Positions 49,132-59,935 of a DNA stretch of 64,000 bases are shown here, piece by piece; within the stretch, counting starts at the first letter, position 1; every line of letters starts with the position of its first letter. Where the stretch lies: the NCBI GenBank assembly GCA_029255105.1, contig JAQWWH010000016.1, positions 106,345 through 170,344 of the forward strand, read 5' to 3'. Made by a program: the position numbers and the translations under genes. The notes under the pieces were generated by a model. The model was given only the letters and a program-made list of their open reading frames with translations, was not told where the DNA came from and did no database searches. Source of the stretch: Flavimaricola sp. (lineage in GTDB: Bacteria > Pseudomonadota > Alphaproteobacteria > Rhodobacterales > Rhodobacteraceae).

Positions 49132-50163
49132 CTAGCCCCGTCCCTGTCGACCGATCATGGCAAGCCGGATAAGCGCCCGTTCCACCAAGGCGTGCTGGGG
49201 CGCGGTTGACGCGGACCGCAATTGCAGATCCGTCTCGATCAAGAGGCTCAGCGCCTTTTCCAACCGGTCGCGCCCCCAGCTGCCAGCCTGACGCACCATA
49301 GCATCACGGCGATCTCCGTATATGGGGGGCCGCAATCGCTCTATTCCGGCCGCAGCACCTCCTGGGTCGCTGGCAACTTTGTGCAAGGTGCGGAAATGGC
49401 GCATCGCGCCGATACAAAGGGTTACGGGGTTGGTCCCCTGCGCATAGAGGCGCCGAAGAATGTCGGCGATTTGTGGGGTTTGACCCTCTGCCACGATGGC
49501 GAGAAGCGTGTCCAACTCAGCCTCGGCGGACTGGGGGGCGCATGCGGCGACATCTTCAACACTGACTTCTGTCGACTCACTCACCATATAAAGGCCAAGT
49601 TTTTCAATGGTCTGGCGAAAGTCGCCGGGGTCGATGCTGCGCGACAGGGCAGCCAGTGCACTCCTTGCATCCCTGCTCATCCGGGTCAGACCGGCGCGGG
49701 CGATCATCTCGTCGATTTCCTGCGGTTCCGGCGGATTGTCGTACAGGCCAACGGATCGCGCCGTGCGGTGGCCTTCAAAGATTTTGCGCAAAGCTGACTT
49801 CGACGCCAGTTGCCCGGCCGTCACGATCACCTGCGCATCGCCTGTTTGCCATTCCGCAAGAGCTGCCGCAAAAATGGGGGCAAGGCCGTCCGTCGCATCT
49901 TCGACAAATGCGACCCTTGGCCCGGGGAAAAAGCTTTGCGCTCGCATTGCATCGGACAACAACGCGCCATCCTTACGCAGGTCTGCGCCCTGCATACGGG
50001 TCAGGCGCATCTCAGTCTCGCCATTAGGGCCGATCAGAGCGTCAATGACCTGCTTGCGGCGCATGGCGACCTGCATGCCATCCTCACCGTAGATCAACAG
50101 CCCTGCGGCCGCTGGATCAGGCTTGCGAAAGTAGCTTGGGGCATCTTTGCTGAAAAGCTTCAT
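49132..50163 (-). CDS. holA: DNA polymerase III subunit delta
   Basis: LLIYGEDGMQVAMRRKQVIDALIG...RLTRMQGADLRKD...SFFPGPRVAFVEDATD; position next to lptE and leuS. Confidence 0.9.
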   Translation of the reverse strand: MKLFSKDAPSYFRKPDPAAAGLLIYGEDGMQVAMRRKQVIDALIGPNGETEMRLTRMQGADLRKDGALLSDAMRAQSFFPGPRVAFVEDATDGLAPIFAAALAEWQTGDAQVIVTAGQLASKSALRKIFEGHRTARSVGLYDNPPEPQEIDEMIARAGLTRMSRDARSALAALSRSIDPGDFRQTIEKLGLYMVSESTEVSVEDVAACAPQSAEAELDTLLAIVAEGQTPQIADILRRLYAQGTNPVTLCIGAMRHFRTLHKVASDPGGAAAGIERLRPPIYGDRRDAMVRQAGSWGRDRLEKALSLLIETDLQLRSASTAPQHALVERALIRLAMIGRQGRG

Positions 50164-50167
50164 GGGC

Positions 50168-50680
50168 CTAAAGCCCCGGCGTACCGGCGATCAGCCGGGT
50201 CACGATCAGATCAGCCAGGATGACGGCCAGACGGGCTCTGGCATCTTCACTCGCGGCTTGCGTGGCTACGGTGCTGCCGGTCGTGGAGTAGCCGGTAAAG
50301 CTTTCTACAGTGCCACTGAGCAGGACCTCCTCCGATCCAGCGGCCCGAAGTGCATAGCTTCCGACGCCTGGAATGGTGAAACGCGTAATAGCGCCTTCCG
50401 GCGTCACGGCGACACCAGATTCTCGCAAGCTAAGTCCCACCGTCAGGACATAAGCCGCCGAAGACGGGGCCGAGCCGAGCCGGTCCTCGATTCGGGTCCG
50501 CAACCTGTAGCCCTCAACCGTCTCGGGACCTTCGATCGCAACCCCACCGCGCAGCCCTGCAGCAGTCCCGTCCGATCCGTAGACGGGAACGAACCCGCAG
50601 GCCGACAGCAGATAGGCCAGCGAAAGTCCCCCGACCAGCAGGGTACGGCGCGACAGAGATAGTCGCCTACATAACCACAT
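50168..50680 (-). CDS. lptE: LPS-assembly lipoprotein LptE
   Basis: Lipobox-like [15 protein letters not shown]; between leuS and holA. Confidence 0.85.
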   Translation of the reverse strand: MWLCRRLSLSRRTLLVGGLSLAYLLSACGFVPVYGSDGTAAGLRGGVAIEGPETVEGYRLRTRIEDRLGSAPSSAAYVLTVGLSLRESGVAVTPEGAITRFTIPGVGSYALRAAGSEEVLLSGTVESFTGYSTTGSTVATQAASEDARARLAVILADLIVTRLIAGTPGL

Positions 50681-53219
50681 TGACGATACGACCGGGCACG
50701 ACGATCAGCTTTTTGACCGGCGCGCCGTCTAAAACGCGAATCACAGCCTCGTCCGCCATGACAAGGGCCTCGATCGCGGCCTTGTCGGCATCCTGGGCCA
50801 CGGTGATCTCGGACCGCCGCTTGCCATTGATCTGGATGGGCAGGGTCACCGTGTCGTCAACCAACAGGGCCGGGTCGGCCTGTGGCCAGGTGGCTGTGGT
50901 CACCAAACCTTTGCCGCCCAGCATTGACCAGACCTCTTCCGCCAGGTGCGGGGTCATCGGCGACATCAGCTGCGCCAGAACCTTGGCCGCCTCGACTCGC
51001 GTCGCGCGGCCAGCCTTCGATTTGGCCAGAGTGTTGGTAAAGGCATACAGCCGGGCAATCGCCGCGTTAAAGCCGAAGGATTCGATGCCCAGCGTGACGT
51101 CGTGAATGGTCTTGTGAAGCGCCTTGCGCAGATCGTCGTCCTGACCCGCCTCTGCGCCCTCAGGGGCGTCAGCGGCCTCTGTGGCAATCCTGTACACACG
51201 GGCAAGGTGCTTGGCCGCGGCATCCGCACCAGAGGCGGTCCATTCCACGTCGCGTTCGGGCGGGCTGTCCGAAAGAACGAACCAGCGGGCGGTGTCGGCC
51301 CCGTAGGACGCAATGATGTTCATAGGGTCCACGACGTTCTTCTTGGACTTTGACATCTTGGCCGACGGGATAACCTCAACCGCCTCGCCGCTGGCCTTGA
51401 CTACAACGCCGTCGGACGTCCGCTCTACCTCTTCGGGCAGATGGTAGACCGGGCGGGCTGCGGCGTCGCGGGTCATGTAGATCTCATGCGTGACCATGCC
51501 TTGGGTGAACAGGGCATTGAACGGCTCAATCGCCTTTTCGGGCAGGTGGCCGGTGATCTGCATCGCCCGCGCAAAGAAGCGGGAGTAGAGAAGGTGCAGG
51601 ATCGCATGTTCGATTCCGCCGATGTACTGGTCGACGTTCATCCAGTACTCAGCATCCGCCATGTTCGTCGGCGTCGTCGCCCGTGGCGCGGTAAAGCGGG
51701 CATAGTACCAGGAAGAATCGACGAAGGTGTCCATCGTGTCCGTCTCGCGCCGTGCGGCTGCACCACAGTTCGGGCAGGCGCAGTCGCGCCAGGTCGGATG
51801 GCGGTCAAGCGGGTTGCCGGGGATGTCAAAGCTGACATCGTAGGGCAGTTCGATCGGCAGGTTCTCTTTCTTTTCCGGCACCACGCCGCAAGCGTCACAA
51901 TGGACGACCGGGATCGGACAGCCCCAGTAGCGCTGGCGGCTAAGCCCCCAGTCGCGCAGGCGGAACTTCGTCACGCCTTCGCCCCAGCCCTGTTTTTCGG
52001 CCAGATCGATGGTGGCGTCGATGGCCTCTTGCCCGGTGGCCACGTCCAGACCGGCAAAATGATCGACCCAACGAACCTTGTCCGACTTGGGCGGGACAAA
52101 AGCGGTGTCGGTGACCGGCGTTGGATCGTCGAGGGCAAAGAAGGTGTCGATGACGGGCAGATCGTATTTGCGGCAGAAATCCAGATCGCGCTGGTCATGG
52201 GCCGGGCAGCCAAAGATCGCGCCGGTGCCGTAGTCCATCAGGATAAAGTTCGCGATCCAGATCGGAAGCTCCCGATCCGGGTGCAGAGGGTGACGGACCG
52301 TCAAGCCAGTATCAAAGCCGCGCTTTTCGGCCTTCTCCAGGGCCTCTTCGGTCGTGCCGCCTTTGCGGACATCGACACAGAAGGCCGCGACCTCGGGGTT
52401 TTCGGCCTCCAGCTGCTTGGCCAGCGGGTGATCGGGCGAAATGCCGACAAAGGAGGCACCATTGAGCGTATCGGGGCGGGTCGTATAGACCTCGACCGTG
52501 CCTTGACCGTCGCTGCGCTCGAACGAAAATTGCAGACCGCGCGATTTGCCGATCCAGTTGGACTGCATCAGCCGCACCTTGGCGGGCCAATTTTCCAACC
52601 CGTCCAGCGCGTCCAGCAGTTCACCTGCCATGTCGGAAATCTTGAAAAACCACTGTGTCAGCTCGCGCCGTTCCACATCGGCACCAGAGCGCCAGCCTTT
52701 GCCGTCAATCACCTGTTCGTTGGCCAGAACGGTCATGTCGACCGGGTCCCAGTTCACCACGGCGTTCTTGCGGTAGACCAGGCCTGATTTCAGCATGTCG
52801 AGGAACAAAGCCTGTTGCTGGCCGTAGTATTCAGGATCGCAGGTGGCGAATTCGCGGGTCCAGTCGATGGACAGGCCCAACGGCTTCATCTGGCCGCGCA
52901 TGTCGGCGATGTTGTTGTAGGTCCAGTCCTTTGGATGGCCGCCCGAGGCCATGGCGGCATTTTCCGCCGGCATCCCGAAGGCGTCCCAGCCCATTGGATG
53001 CAACACGGCATGGCCTGTGGCCAACTTGTAGCGGGCGATCACATCGCCCATCGTGTAGTTGCGCACATGGCCGATGTGGATCCGTCCCGAAGGATAGGGG
53101 AACATCTCAAGCACGTAGTACTTTGGTTTGTCTTCGCTGCGGGTGGCGGCAAAGGTCTGCGCCTCATCCCAGGCAGCCTGCCATTTCGGTTCGATCTCGG
53201 CGGGGGCGTAGCGGGACAT
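50667..53219 (-). CDS. leuS: Leucine--tRNA ligase
   Basis: [38 protein letters not shown] (KMSKS), editing domain [22 protein letters not shown]. Confidence 0.97.
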   Translation of the reverse strand: MSRYAPAEIEPKWQAAWDEAQTFAATRSEDKPKYYVLEMFPYPSGRIHIGHVRNYTMGDVIARYKLATGHAVLHPMGWDAFGMPAENAAMASGGHPKDWTYNNIADMRGQMKPLGLSIDWTREFATCDPEYYGQQQALFLDMLKSGLVYRKNAVVNWDPVDMTVLANEQVIDGKGWRSGADVERRELTQWFFKISDMAGELLDALDGLENWPAKVRLMQSNWIGKSRGLQFSFERSDGQGTVEVYTTRPDTLNGASFVGISPDHPLAKQLEAENPEVAAFCVDVRKGGTTEEALEKAEKRGFDTGLTVRHPLHPDRELPIWIANFILMDYGTGAIFGCPAHDQRDLDFCRKYDLPVIDTFFALDDPTPVTDTAFVPPKSDKVRWVDHFAGLDVATGQEAIDATIDLAEKQGWGEGVTKFRLRDWGLSRQRYWGCPIPVVHCDACGVVPEKKENLPIELPYDVSFDIPGNPLDRHPTWRDCACPNCGAAARRETDTMDTFVDSSWYYARFTAPRATTPTNMADAEYWMNVDQYIGGIEHAILHLLYSRFFARAMQITGHLPEKAIEPFNALFTQGMVTHEIYMTRDAAARPVYHLPEEVERTSDGVVVKASGEAVEVIPSAKMSKSKKNVVDPMNIIASYGADTARWFVLSDSPPERDVEWTASGADAAAKHLARVYRIATEAADAPEGAEAGQDDDLRKALHKTIHDVTLGIESFGFNAAIARLYAFTNTLAKSKAGRATRVEAAKVLAQLMSPMTPHLAEEVWSMLGGKGLVTTATWPQADPALLVDDTVTLPIQINGKRRSEITVAQDADKAAIEALVMADEAVIRVLDGAPVKKLIVVPGRIVNVVM

Positions 53220-53290
53220 TGGAACAGGTCTCTCAAACAAGGGTCAAAGGGCCGAAAGGCCCTGATGTCTGGGTTTAGTGATGCGTGTGC

Positions 53291-53731
53291 CTAGAGAAGG
53301 CCGTCTGCAATGCGAAGTTCCCGAGCCCGGCCAAGGATCGCATCCTCGACAGCCCTTTGGGTTTCGGTGGCAACTGGTCCGCCGCGCGTTGCGATCGCCA
53401 CGTTTAGCGAGCGGGCATCAAGGGCCGGATCGCTAATCAGGACAGTCGCGCGGTACGAGGTGCTGCCGCCCGGCGGTGTGCCATAGCCAAACACGATGAC
53501 CCCGGTAAAGGGATCGACGCTTTCGACAGGCAGAAAGCTGAGGGTGTCGAAGGTGGCAGACCAAAGATAGCGATTGACCGCGACATTCTCGACCCCGCGT
53601 GCCCGAGAGGCCTCGCGGGTTGCATCTGGCCCGGCGCCGCCGCCGAACATTCCGCACGCTGACAGGCCAAGGCACAGTGCGACAGCCAGTGGCAGGGCAG
53701 GCAGCTTTGAAAATGGAATATGTGCCGTCAA
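53291..53731 (-). CDS. DUF3576 domain-containing lipoprotein
   Basis: Lipobox LGLSACGMF; NRYLWSATFDTLSFLPVESVDPFTGVIVFGYGTPPGG. Confidence 0.82.
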   Translation of the reverse strand: MTAHIPFSKLPALPLAVALCLGLSACGMFGGGAGPDATREASRARGVENVAVNRYLWSATFDTLSFLPVESVDPFTGVIVFGYGTPPGGSTSYRATVLISDPALDARSLNVAIATRGGPVATETQRAVEDAILGRARELRIADGLL

Positions 53732-53827
53732 GGTTCATCCCCCCGGGGTAGTCACGTTGGCCAGATGTGTAGCGAACGGGAGGGGGTGTCACAAGAGCGA
53801 TGGCAATTGCTTCGACTGAGCATTGCC

Positions 53828-53859
53828 CAAAAAGAAAGAGCGGCCCCGAAGGGCCGCTC
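53828..53859 (-). terminator. Intrinsic terminator of the porin gene
   Basis: Minus strand GAGCGGCCC-TTCG-GGGCCGCTC then TTTCTTTTTG. Confidence 0.88.
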
Positions 53860-53884
53860 AAACTTGAGTCTATCAGGTTCTAAA

Positions 53885-54943
53885 TTAGAACTTGAAGGAC
53901 AGTTGGGCAGTGATGCCCTGGTTGTACTCGGGGCCACCGATTTCGTCGTTGGCTGCTGCACTTTCGTCGTCAGCGTAGGACATCAGGAACGATGCGCCGC
54001 CGCCCAGATCAACTTCACCAGCCACGTAGTAGTAGACGGTCGAGTTGGTCAGGTCGGAACCAGCACCGACCAGAGCGGTGATGCCGTTGCCAACGTCGTA
54101 GGACACGTCGACTTCAACGCTGTCGGTGCCTGCGTCGCTGTCGTAAGCTGCCGAAACCGCAATCGGGCCGGAAGCGTAGTCAGCCGACACGCCGTAGCTG
54201 TCGTCAGCAATGTCGTTGGATGTGAAGTAGCCACCCAGGGTGACGGGGCCAACGGGGTAGGACACGCCAGCGCCGATCGAAGTCTCGGTGCCGTCGGTTT
54301 CGTATGCCACTTTGACGTCTGCGCCCATGAGGGAGGCAGTACCAGCAATAGCAATGATTTCCGGGGTCGGGCCAAAGGCTTCCTGGTAGGCTGCGATGAA
54401 GCCGAACATGCCGAACGAACCGGTTGCGGCCAACTGCATTGCGTCCAGATCATTGCCACCGATTGCGTCGCCATTGGTGTCAACACCGAACGACACGTAA
54501 GCATTCACGCCAGCGTACATAACGTCGCCGCGCAGGATGCCGTCGAACAGCGCGGTGTCGAAGTGCACGTCGCCGTCGTTGAAGCCGGCAACTGCCGAAC
54601 CGGACACGCCGGACCAGATTGCGTCGCCAACCGGGTCCACGTCACCGAACGACAGGGTCGCCATGTCGGTCGACAGCGACAGAACGTAGCTGGTGTTCAG
54701 CTGGTCCGAACCGCGGGTGGTGTCGCCGTCGTCGTCAGCAAAGTTGATGTCGCCGGTGGCGGACGCGGTCAGACCGTTGTCCAGTTCCTGAGTCATCGTA
54801 ACGGTCAGGTCGGCACCGTAGAAGAAGCCACCTTCGACGGCTTCGTTGTATCCCAGAGTGGCGTCGCCACCAAAGGTCACTTCGGCAGAAGCAACGCCAG
54901 CAAAGGCGAAGATCGAAGCCGAGGCAAGAAGGATGCGTTTCAT
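53885..54943 (-). CDS. Porin (general, 16-strand type)
   Basis: MKRILLASASIFAFAGVASAEVTFGGDATLGYN...ITAQLSFKF (C-terminal Phe). Confidence 0.92.
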   Translation of the reverse strand: MKRILLASASIFAFAGVASAEVTFGGDATLGYNEAVEGGFFYGADLTVTMTQELDNGLTASATGDINFADDDGDTTRGSDQLNTSYVLSLSTDMATLSFGDVDPVGDAIWSGVSGSAVAGFNDGDVHFDTALFDGILRGDVMYAGVNAYVSFGVDTNGDAIGGNDLDAMQLAATGSFGMFGFIAAYQEAFGPTPEIIAIAGTASLMGADVKVAYETDGTETSIGAGVSYPVGPVTLGGYFTSNDIADDSYGVSADYASGPIAVSAAYDSDAGTDSVEVDVSYDVGNGITALVGAGSDLTNSTVYYYVAGEVDLGGGASFLMSYADDESAAANDEIGGPEYNQGITAQLSFKF

Positions 54944-55177
54944 AAGAGATCCCCTCGTTTTTGCATTCCCAAGAATGCCAGTCCAACTAGCATTGGGATG
55001 TCTTTGCGCCCTACGCCCCGGACACTCAAGCAATTTGGGCAAGGGCACGGCGTCCGCCCCATAAATGATGCAACATGGTCACACAGATAGGTTCGGGCCT
55101 TGGGCCATTGCGGGGCGGCCAAAATCCTCTATTCCTTGTGTAAATTGGGTTAACCCAGCGAAAACAGGGGTCTGCAA

Positions 55178-55831
55178 ATGTCGCTAGAGTCGATTCTGTC
55201 CGGTGTCGCCGATGCAGCGAGGGCAGCAAACCGGGATGCCGCCGATGTTACTCTGATCGCCGTGTCCAAGGTTCAGCCACTTGAGAGAGTCGTGGCGATT
55301 CTCGAACAGGGCCACCGCGTATTTGGTGAGAACAGGGTTCAGGAGGCTGCCCAGAAGTGGCCGGAACTGATGGAGCGCTATGCAGGTGTGGCCTTGCATA
55401 TCATCGGACCCTTGCAGACCAACAAGGCCCGGCAGGCGATGGAGCTGGCCCATGCCATCCATTCCCTTGATCGTCCCAAGCTTGCCCAGACATTGGCGCG
55501 GCTGGCCCAGGAACGGGGTGCCTGCCCTGACCTTTATATACAGGTCAACACTGGGGCCGAGGCGCAGAAGGCCGGCATTCTTCCAGATGCCGCCGATGAT
55601 TTCGTGCAGGAATGCCGGTCAATGGACCTGCCTGTGGTGGGCCTGATGTGTATCCCGCCGGTGGATGAAGACCCCGCCCCGCACTTTCAAATGCTTGCCG
55701 ACATGGCTGCCCGCAACGGTCTGTCCGGCCTTTCGATGGGGATGAGCAGCGACTACGCGACCGCCATTGCCCACGGCGCAACCCACGTCCGCGTCGGTTC
55801 CGCCATCTTTGGCGAGCGGGTTCCAACGTGA
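55178..55831 (+). CDS. YggS family pyridoxal phosphate homeostasis protein
   Basis: LIAVSKVQPLERV, HRVFGENRVQEAAQKW, LHIIGPLQTNKARQA, LSMGMSSDYATAIAHGATHVRVGSAIFG. Confidence 0.93.
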   Translation: MSLESILSGVADAARAANRDAADVTLIAVSKVQPLERVVAILEQGHRVFGENRVQEAAQKWPELMERYAGVALHIIGPLQTNKARQAMELAHAIHSLDRPKLAQTLARLAQERGACPDLYIQVNTGAEAQKAGILPDAADDFVQECRSMDLPVVGLMCIPPVDEDPAPHFQMLADMAARNGLSGLSMGMSSDYATAIAHGATHVRVGSAIFGERVPT

Positions 55832-55856
55832 TCGCGCGGAAGAGAGGCCCGGCAGG

Positions 55857-57377
55857 ATGATGACCAATCCGCTTTATGATGCCCTGTTCGGTCGCCACGC
55901 CGGCGCCGAGACACCGTTTATATATATGAACGATGGGTCGATGCTGACCCATGCCCGGTTTCTGGCGCGCGCGGCCGCCTTTGCCCATGCCCTGACTGGT
56001 TTAGGCGTGCAGCCCGGCGACCGGCTTGCCGTCCAGATTGACAAGAGTGTCGATGCACTCGCTGTCTATGCGGCCTGCGTTCAGGCGGGGATCGTGTTCC
56101 TGCCCCTTAACACCGCATATGTGCCGGCCGAGGTCGACTACTTCGTCCAGAACTCCGGCGCGGCGCTTGTCCTGTCCTCACCTGACAAGGCGCTGGCCCT
56201 GGCCGAGGTCGCCGCCCGGCATGGGGCGCAGTTGCAAACGTTGGGGACGGGTGGGGACGGAACCCTTGCTGATCTGGCAGAAGGCCAGCCCGCCCATTTT
56301 GCGACGAACCCGCGATCTGACGACGACCTTGCGGCGATTCTTTATACATCTGGGACAACGGGGCGGTCGAAGGGCGCGATGTTGACCCAGGCCAACCTGT
56401 TATCGAACGCCCGGACCCTCGCGGCTGCGTGGGAGTTCACAGCAAACGATGTCCTCCTGCATGCCCTGCCCATCTTTCACACCCATGGGCTGTTCGTGGC
56501 GACCAACACCACATTGGTGGCCGGTGGTGCGATGATCTTGCTGCCTCGGTTCGATCCGGACGCGCTCATCACGCATATGCCGCAGGCAACTACCCTGATG
56601 GGCGTGCCGACATTCTATACCCGGCTCTTGGACGATGCCCGGTTTGATGCCGCCCTGACCGCACATATGCGTCTGTTCGTGTCAGGGTCTGCCCCCCTCC
56701 TTGCCGAAACCCACCGCCAGTTCGAAGGCCGCACCGGCCACCGTATCCTTGAGCGGTACGGAATGACCGAGACCAACATGAACACCTCCAACCCATTTGA
56801 CGGGGACAGACGGCCCGGAACCGTTGGCCCGGCGCTTGCCGGGGTAGAGGTCAGGGTTTGCGACGACAGCGGGGCGGAACTGCCAAGGGGTGAGATCGGG
56901 ACAGTCGAGGTCCGCGGACCAAACGTCTTTGCGGGCTATTGGCAGATGCCCGAAAAGACAGCCGCAGAGATGCGTCCCGATGGCTTCTTCATCACCGGAG
57001 ATCTGGGGCAGATGTCGCAGGACGGCTACCTGACCATTGTCGGTCGGGCAAAGGACCTGATCATTGCAGGCGGCCTCAACATCTATCCCAAAGAGGTGGA
57101 AGAGGCGCTGGACGATCTGCCCGGTGTTCTGGAAAGCGCGGTAATCGGTGTTCCGCATCCCGATCTGGGTGAGGCCGTTGTCGCCGTGGTGGTGCCAGAG
57201 CCGGGCGCACATTTGACATCGGACGCGCTGTTGGCCGCTTTGGCCGACAAACTGGCCCGCTTCAAACAGCCCCGCCACATCGCCCTGATCGATGCGTTGC
57301 CTCGAAATGCCATGGGCAAGGTGCAAAAGGCTGCTCTAAGAGCCGATCACGCCGGGCTGTTTCAGTCCGGGGACTGA
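55857..57377 (+). CDS. Malonyl-CoA synthetase (MatB-like AMP-forming acyl-CoA synthetase)
   Basis: AAILYTSGTTGRSKGAMLTQANL, ERYGMTETNMNTSNPFDGDRRPGTVG, GRAKDLIIAGGLNIYPKEVEE. Confidence 0.9.
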   Translation: MMTNPLYDALFGRHAGAETPFIYMNDGSMLTHARFLARAAAFAHALTGLGVQPGDRLAVQIDKSVDALAVYAACVQAGIVFLPLNTAYVPAEVDYFVQNSGAALVLSSPDKALALAEVAARHGAQLQTLGTGGDGTLADLAEGQPAHFATNPRSDDDLAAILYTSGTTGRSKGAMLTQANLLSNARTLAAAWEFTANDVLLHALPIFHTHGLFVATNTTLVAGGAMILLPRFDPDALITHMPQATTLMGVPTFYTRLLDDARFDAALTAHMRLFVSGSAPLLAETHRQFEGRTGHRILERYGMTETNMNTSNPFDGDRRPGTVGPALAGVEVRVCDDSGAELPRGEIGTVEVRGPNVFAGYWQMPEKTAAEMRPDGFFITGDLGQMSQDGYLTIVGRAKDLIIAGGLNIYPKEVEEALDDLPGVLESAVIGVPHPDLGEAVVAVVVPEPGAHLTSDALLAALADKLARFKQPRHIALIDALPRNAMGKVQKAALRADHAGLFQSGD

Positions 57378-58576
57378 CGCTCGCCCGGTTCGGGTAGGAT
57401 GTCGTAGGGGGCAGTCAGGTCCCAGACGTGACCGGGCACCATGTTCTTCATCTTTGAAGGCTCTTCCCGGCGCAGGTGCAGGACGGTTTCGATTGCCTTC
57501 ATCTCGACCCGCGTGCGCGCGAACTCCAGCCCGCGTGGCCCGGTGCGGGGCTGCAGCCAGCCGACAATGCCGCGCAGCCAGTTGGGCATCCGGCGCAGGG
57601 GCAGGCCACCGGCGGCAAGGCGGACGTTCTGGGCAAAGCCCTTGACGGCCGCCGCCCGCTTTCCCTTGGACCCCGGAGTGGACAGGCTGACCTCTGACCC
57701 CAGACCGTCAAGCATCTCTTGTCCGCGCTCATTGCGCACGATCAGCCATTGTTCGCCCTCACCCGCCATATAGCCGACGGTGATGTCCGACAGCCGGTTG
57801 GTATAGTCGACGCAGGTCTTGCAGGTCAGCGGAAAGAAGTCGCGGCGTAGGTCTGACAGGGGAAGGCGCAGAAAGGGGATCTCTTTCTTGCGGCCATCGT
57901 TGAACCGCATCTCAACATGATAGTCGGCCCGGAACTCCAGATAGGTGACGGTATCGGGGGCGTCGGTCAGCAGGCCCAGAAACTCGTGAAAGTTTTCGGT
58001 CGTCGTATTGTCCGAACAGGGTGTGCCGATCACGTAAAGCCGGTCAAAGCCCATGTCGGCCTCGATCTTGCGCAAGGCGTGGACCTGGCAGGGAATCCCA
58101 ATCACGGCGAGGCGCTTGTAGCCCGCCTCTTGGGCAGGCTCCAGCATCGCCAGAAGTGGAGCGTAGCCCATTCGCATCCCGCGTGCCTGTGCCATATCGG
58201 CAGCCCGCGTGATCAGGGCCGGGCGGGGGCGCCAGCGGTCATCGGGGTCGGGCACCATGCAGATGACCGCCTCGACTGCCCCGGTTTCCAGCAGGCCTTC
58301 GGCCAGACGGGTTGTCAGGCCGGTCCATTGGGCCCCTTCGCGGGCAGGCTTGAGCGCGGCCTTATACATGACAGTCGACACGCCGAAAAAGCCCTCGTCC
58401 CCCAAACCGGCGGCGCGGCCGTGCACGGCCTTTTCGGTTTCGGGATAATTGGGGGCAATGAACTGGCAGGCCTTGCCGCAGTCATTGGCGTTCTTCATGC
58501 GCGACAGCCCGCAGTCCGTGCACAGGCGGCGGGGCGCGGGGTCGGCAAAGCGGTCGGGGATCATGGGGGCGGGCAT
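57362..58576 (-). CDS. FrhB/BciB-like Fe-S flavoprotein (Coenzyme F420 hydrogenase/dehydrogenase beta subunit C-terminal family)
   Basis: CTDCGLSRMKNANDCGKAC cluster, GIPCQVHALRKIE, GTPCSDNTTTENFHEFL, LTCKTCVDYTNRLSDITVGYMAGEGEQWLIVRNERGQEML. Confidence 0.85.
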   Translation of the reverse strand: MPAPMIPDRFADPAPRRLCTDCGLSRMKNANDCGKACQFIAPNYPETEKAVHGRAAGLGDEGFFGVSTVMYKAALKPAREGAQWTGLTTRLAEGLLETGAVEAVICMVPDPDDRWRPRPALITRAADMAQARGMRMGYAPLLAMLEPAQEAGYKRLAVIGIPCQVHALRKIEADMGFDRLYVIGTPCSDNTTTENFHEFLGLLTDAPDTVTYLEFRADYHVEMRFNDGRKKEIPFLRLPLSDLRRDFFPLTCKTCVDYTNRLSDITVGYMAGEGEQWLIVRNERGQEMLDGLGSEVSLSTPGSKGKRAAAVKGFAQNVRLAAGGLPLRRMPNWLRGIVGWLQPRTGPRGLEFARTRVEMKAIETVLHLRREEPSKMKNMVPGHVWDLTAPYDILPEPGERQSPD

Positions 58577-58775
58577 GGCCCTGACTATGCCCAGTCCTGC
58601 GTGACTGTCCAGTTTAGTTGACACTTTTCTGGCCAAGATTTTCGACTCGACCCGGCTCTTGTTCTATCGGACGGATCGCATTTTGCCGATGGCCCCGCAA
58701 ATCTTGGGCGAATGGGCCATTTTCATTGCCCTCGATGCTGTATATGACCCCTTCGTCATCAAAGGGAGCCGCCAG

Positions 58776-59798
58776 ATGGGCTACAAGATCGCCGTTGTGG
58801 GTGCCACGGGTAACGTGGGCCGGGAAATGCTCAACATCCTCGCTGAACGGGAGTTTCCCGTGGACGAGATCGTCGCCCTCGCCAGTCGCCGGTCGCTGGG
58901 GTCAGAGGTGAGCTTTGGCGACAAGACGCTCAAGACCAAGGACCTCGATACCTTCGACTTCACCGGTTGGGACATTGCCCTTTTTGCGATCGGGTCGGAT
59001 GCCACCAAGATCTATGCGCCCAAGGCTGCGTCGCAGGGTTGTGTCGTCATCGACAACTCTTCGCTCTATCGGATGGACCCTGATGTGCCGCTGGTCGTGC
59101 CAGAAGTGAACGCCGATGCCGTCCTTGGCTATCAAAAGAAGATGATCATCGCCAATCCCAACTGCTCGACCGCGCAGATGGTTGTCGCGTTGAAGCCGTT
59201 GCATGACCGGGCCGTGATCAAGCGGGTCGTGGTCAGCACCTACCAATCCGTGTCCGGCGCAGGCAAGGAAGGGATGGACGAGCTTTGGGATCAGACCAAA
59301 AGCATCTACAACCCCACCGACAACAAGCCGCCGACCAAGTTCACCAAGCAGATCGCCTTCAACGTCATCCCGCATATCGACGTCTTCATGGAAGACGGCT
59401 CGACCAAGGAAGAGTGGAAGATGGTCGCCGAGACCAAGAAGATCCTCGACAAAAAGATCAAGGTGACTGCCACCTGTGTTCGTGTGCCGGTGTTTGTCGG
59501 CCATTCCGAAGCGATCAACATCGAGTTTGAGGAACATCTGGACGAGGATGAGGCCCGCGACATCCTGCGCGAAGCCCCGGGCTGCATGGTCATCGACAAG
59601 CGTGAAGACGGCGGCTACGTCACCCCGATCGAATGCGTCGGTGATTTCGCAACCTTCATCAGCCGCATCCGGCAGGATTCGACGCTGGATAACGGGCTGA
59701 ACATGTGGGTCGTCTCTGACAACCTGCGCAAGGGTGCGGCCCTGAATGCCGTTCAGATCGCCGAGGTTCTTGGACAGAAGTGTCTCAAGAAGGGCTAA
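58776..59798 (+). CDS. asd: Aspartate-semialdehyde dehydrogenase
   Basis: YKIAVVGATGNVGREMLNILAEREFPVDEIVALAS, ANPNCSTAQMVVALKPL, TYQSVSGAGKEGMDEL. Confidence 0.95.
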   Translation: MGYKIAVVGATGNVGREMLNILAEREFPVDEIVALASRRSLGSEVSFGDKTLKTKDLDTFDFTGWDIALFAIGSDATKIYAPKAASQGCVVIDNSSLYRMDPDVPLVVPEVNADAVLGYQKKMIIANPNCSTAQMVVALKPLHDRAVIKRVVVSTYQSVSGAGKEGMDELWDQTKSIYNPTDNKPPTKFTKQIAFNVIPHIDVFMEDGSTKEEWKMVAETKKILDKKIKVTATCVRVPVFVGHSEAINIEFEEHLDEDEARDILREAPGCMVIDKREDGGYVTPIECVGDFATFISRIRQDSTLDNGLNMWVVSDNLRKGAALNAVQIAEVLGQKCLKKG

Positions 59799-59812
59799 GC
59801 CTTGACGAACAG

Positions 59813-59837
59813 GCCGACCGCCCTTGTGGCGGTCGGC
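59813..59837 (+). terminator. Hairpin downstream of asd
   Basis: GCCGACCGCC-CTTGT-GGCGGTCGGC, weak T-tract. Confidence 0.5.
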
Positions 59838-59935
59838 ATCTTGGGAAAGGCGCGCGCTGATCAAACGCCACGATTGCTCTTGATCTGAGTTGGCGCTAAC
59901 GCAGAGGCACCAATTTCCTCCAGGGGTGCCCTGAC

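Noticed and set aside
51441-52787. 448-aa plus-strand ORF
   Set aside because: Antisense shadow of leuS, whose identity is unambiguous; no family motif in the shadow ORF.
53720-55090. 456-aa plus-strand ORF
   Set aside because: Antisense to the porin gene; Val/His-rich translation typical of reverse-complemented porin codons.
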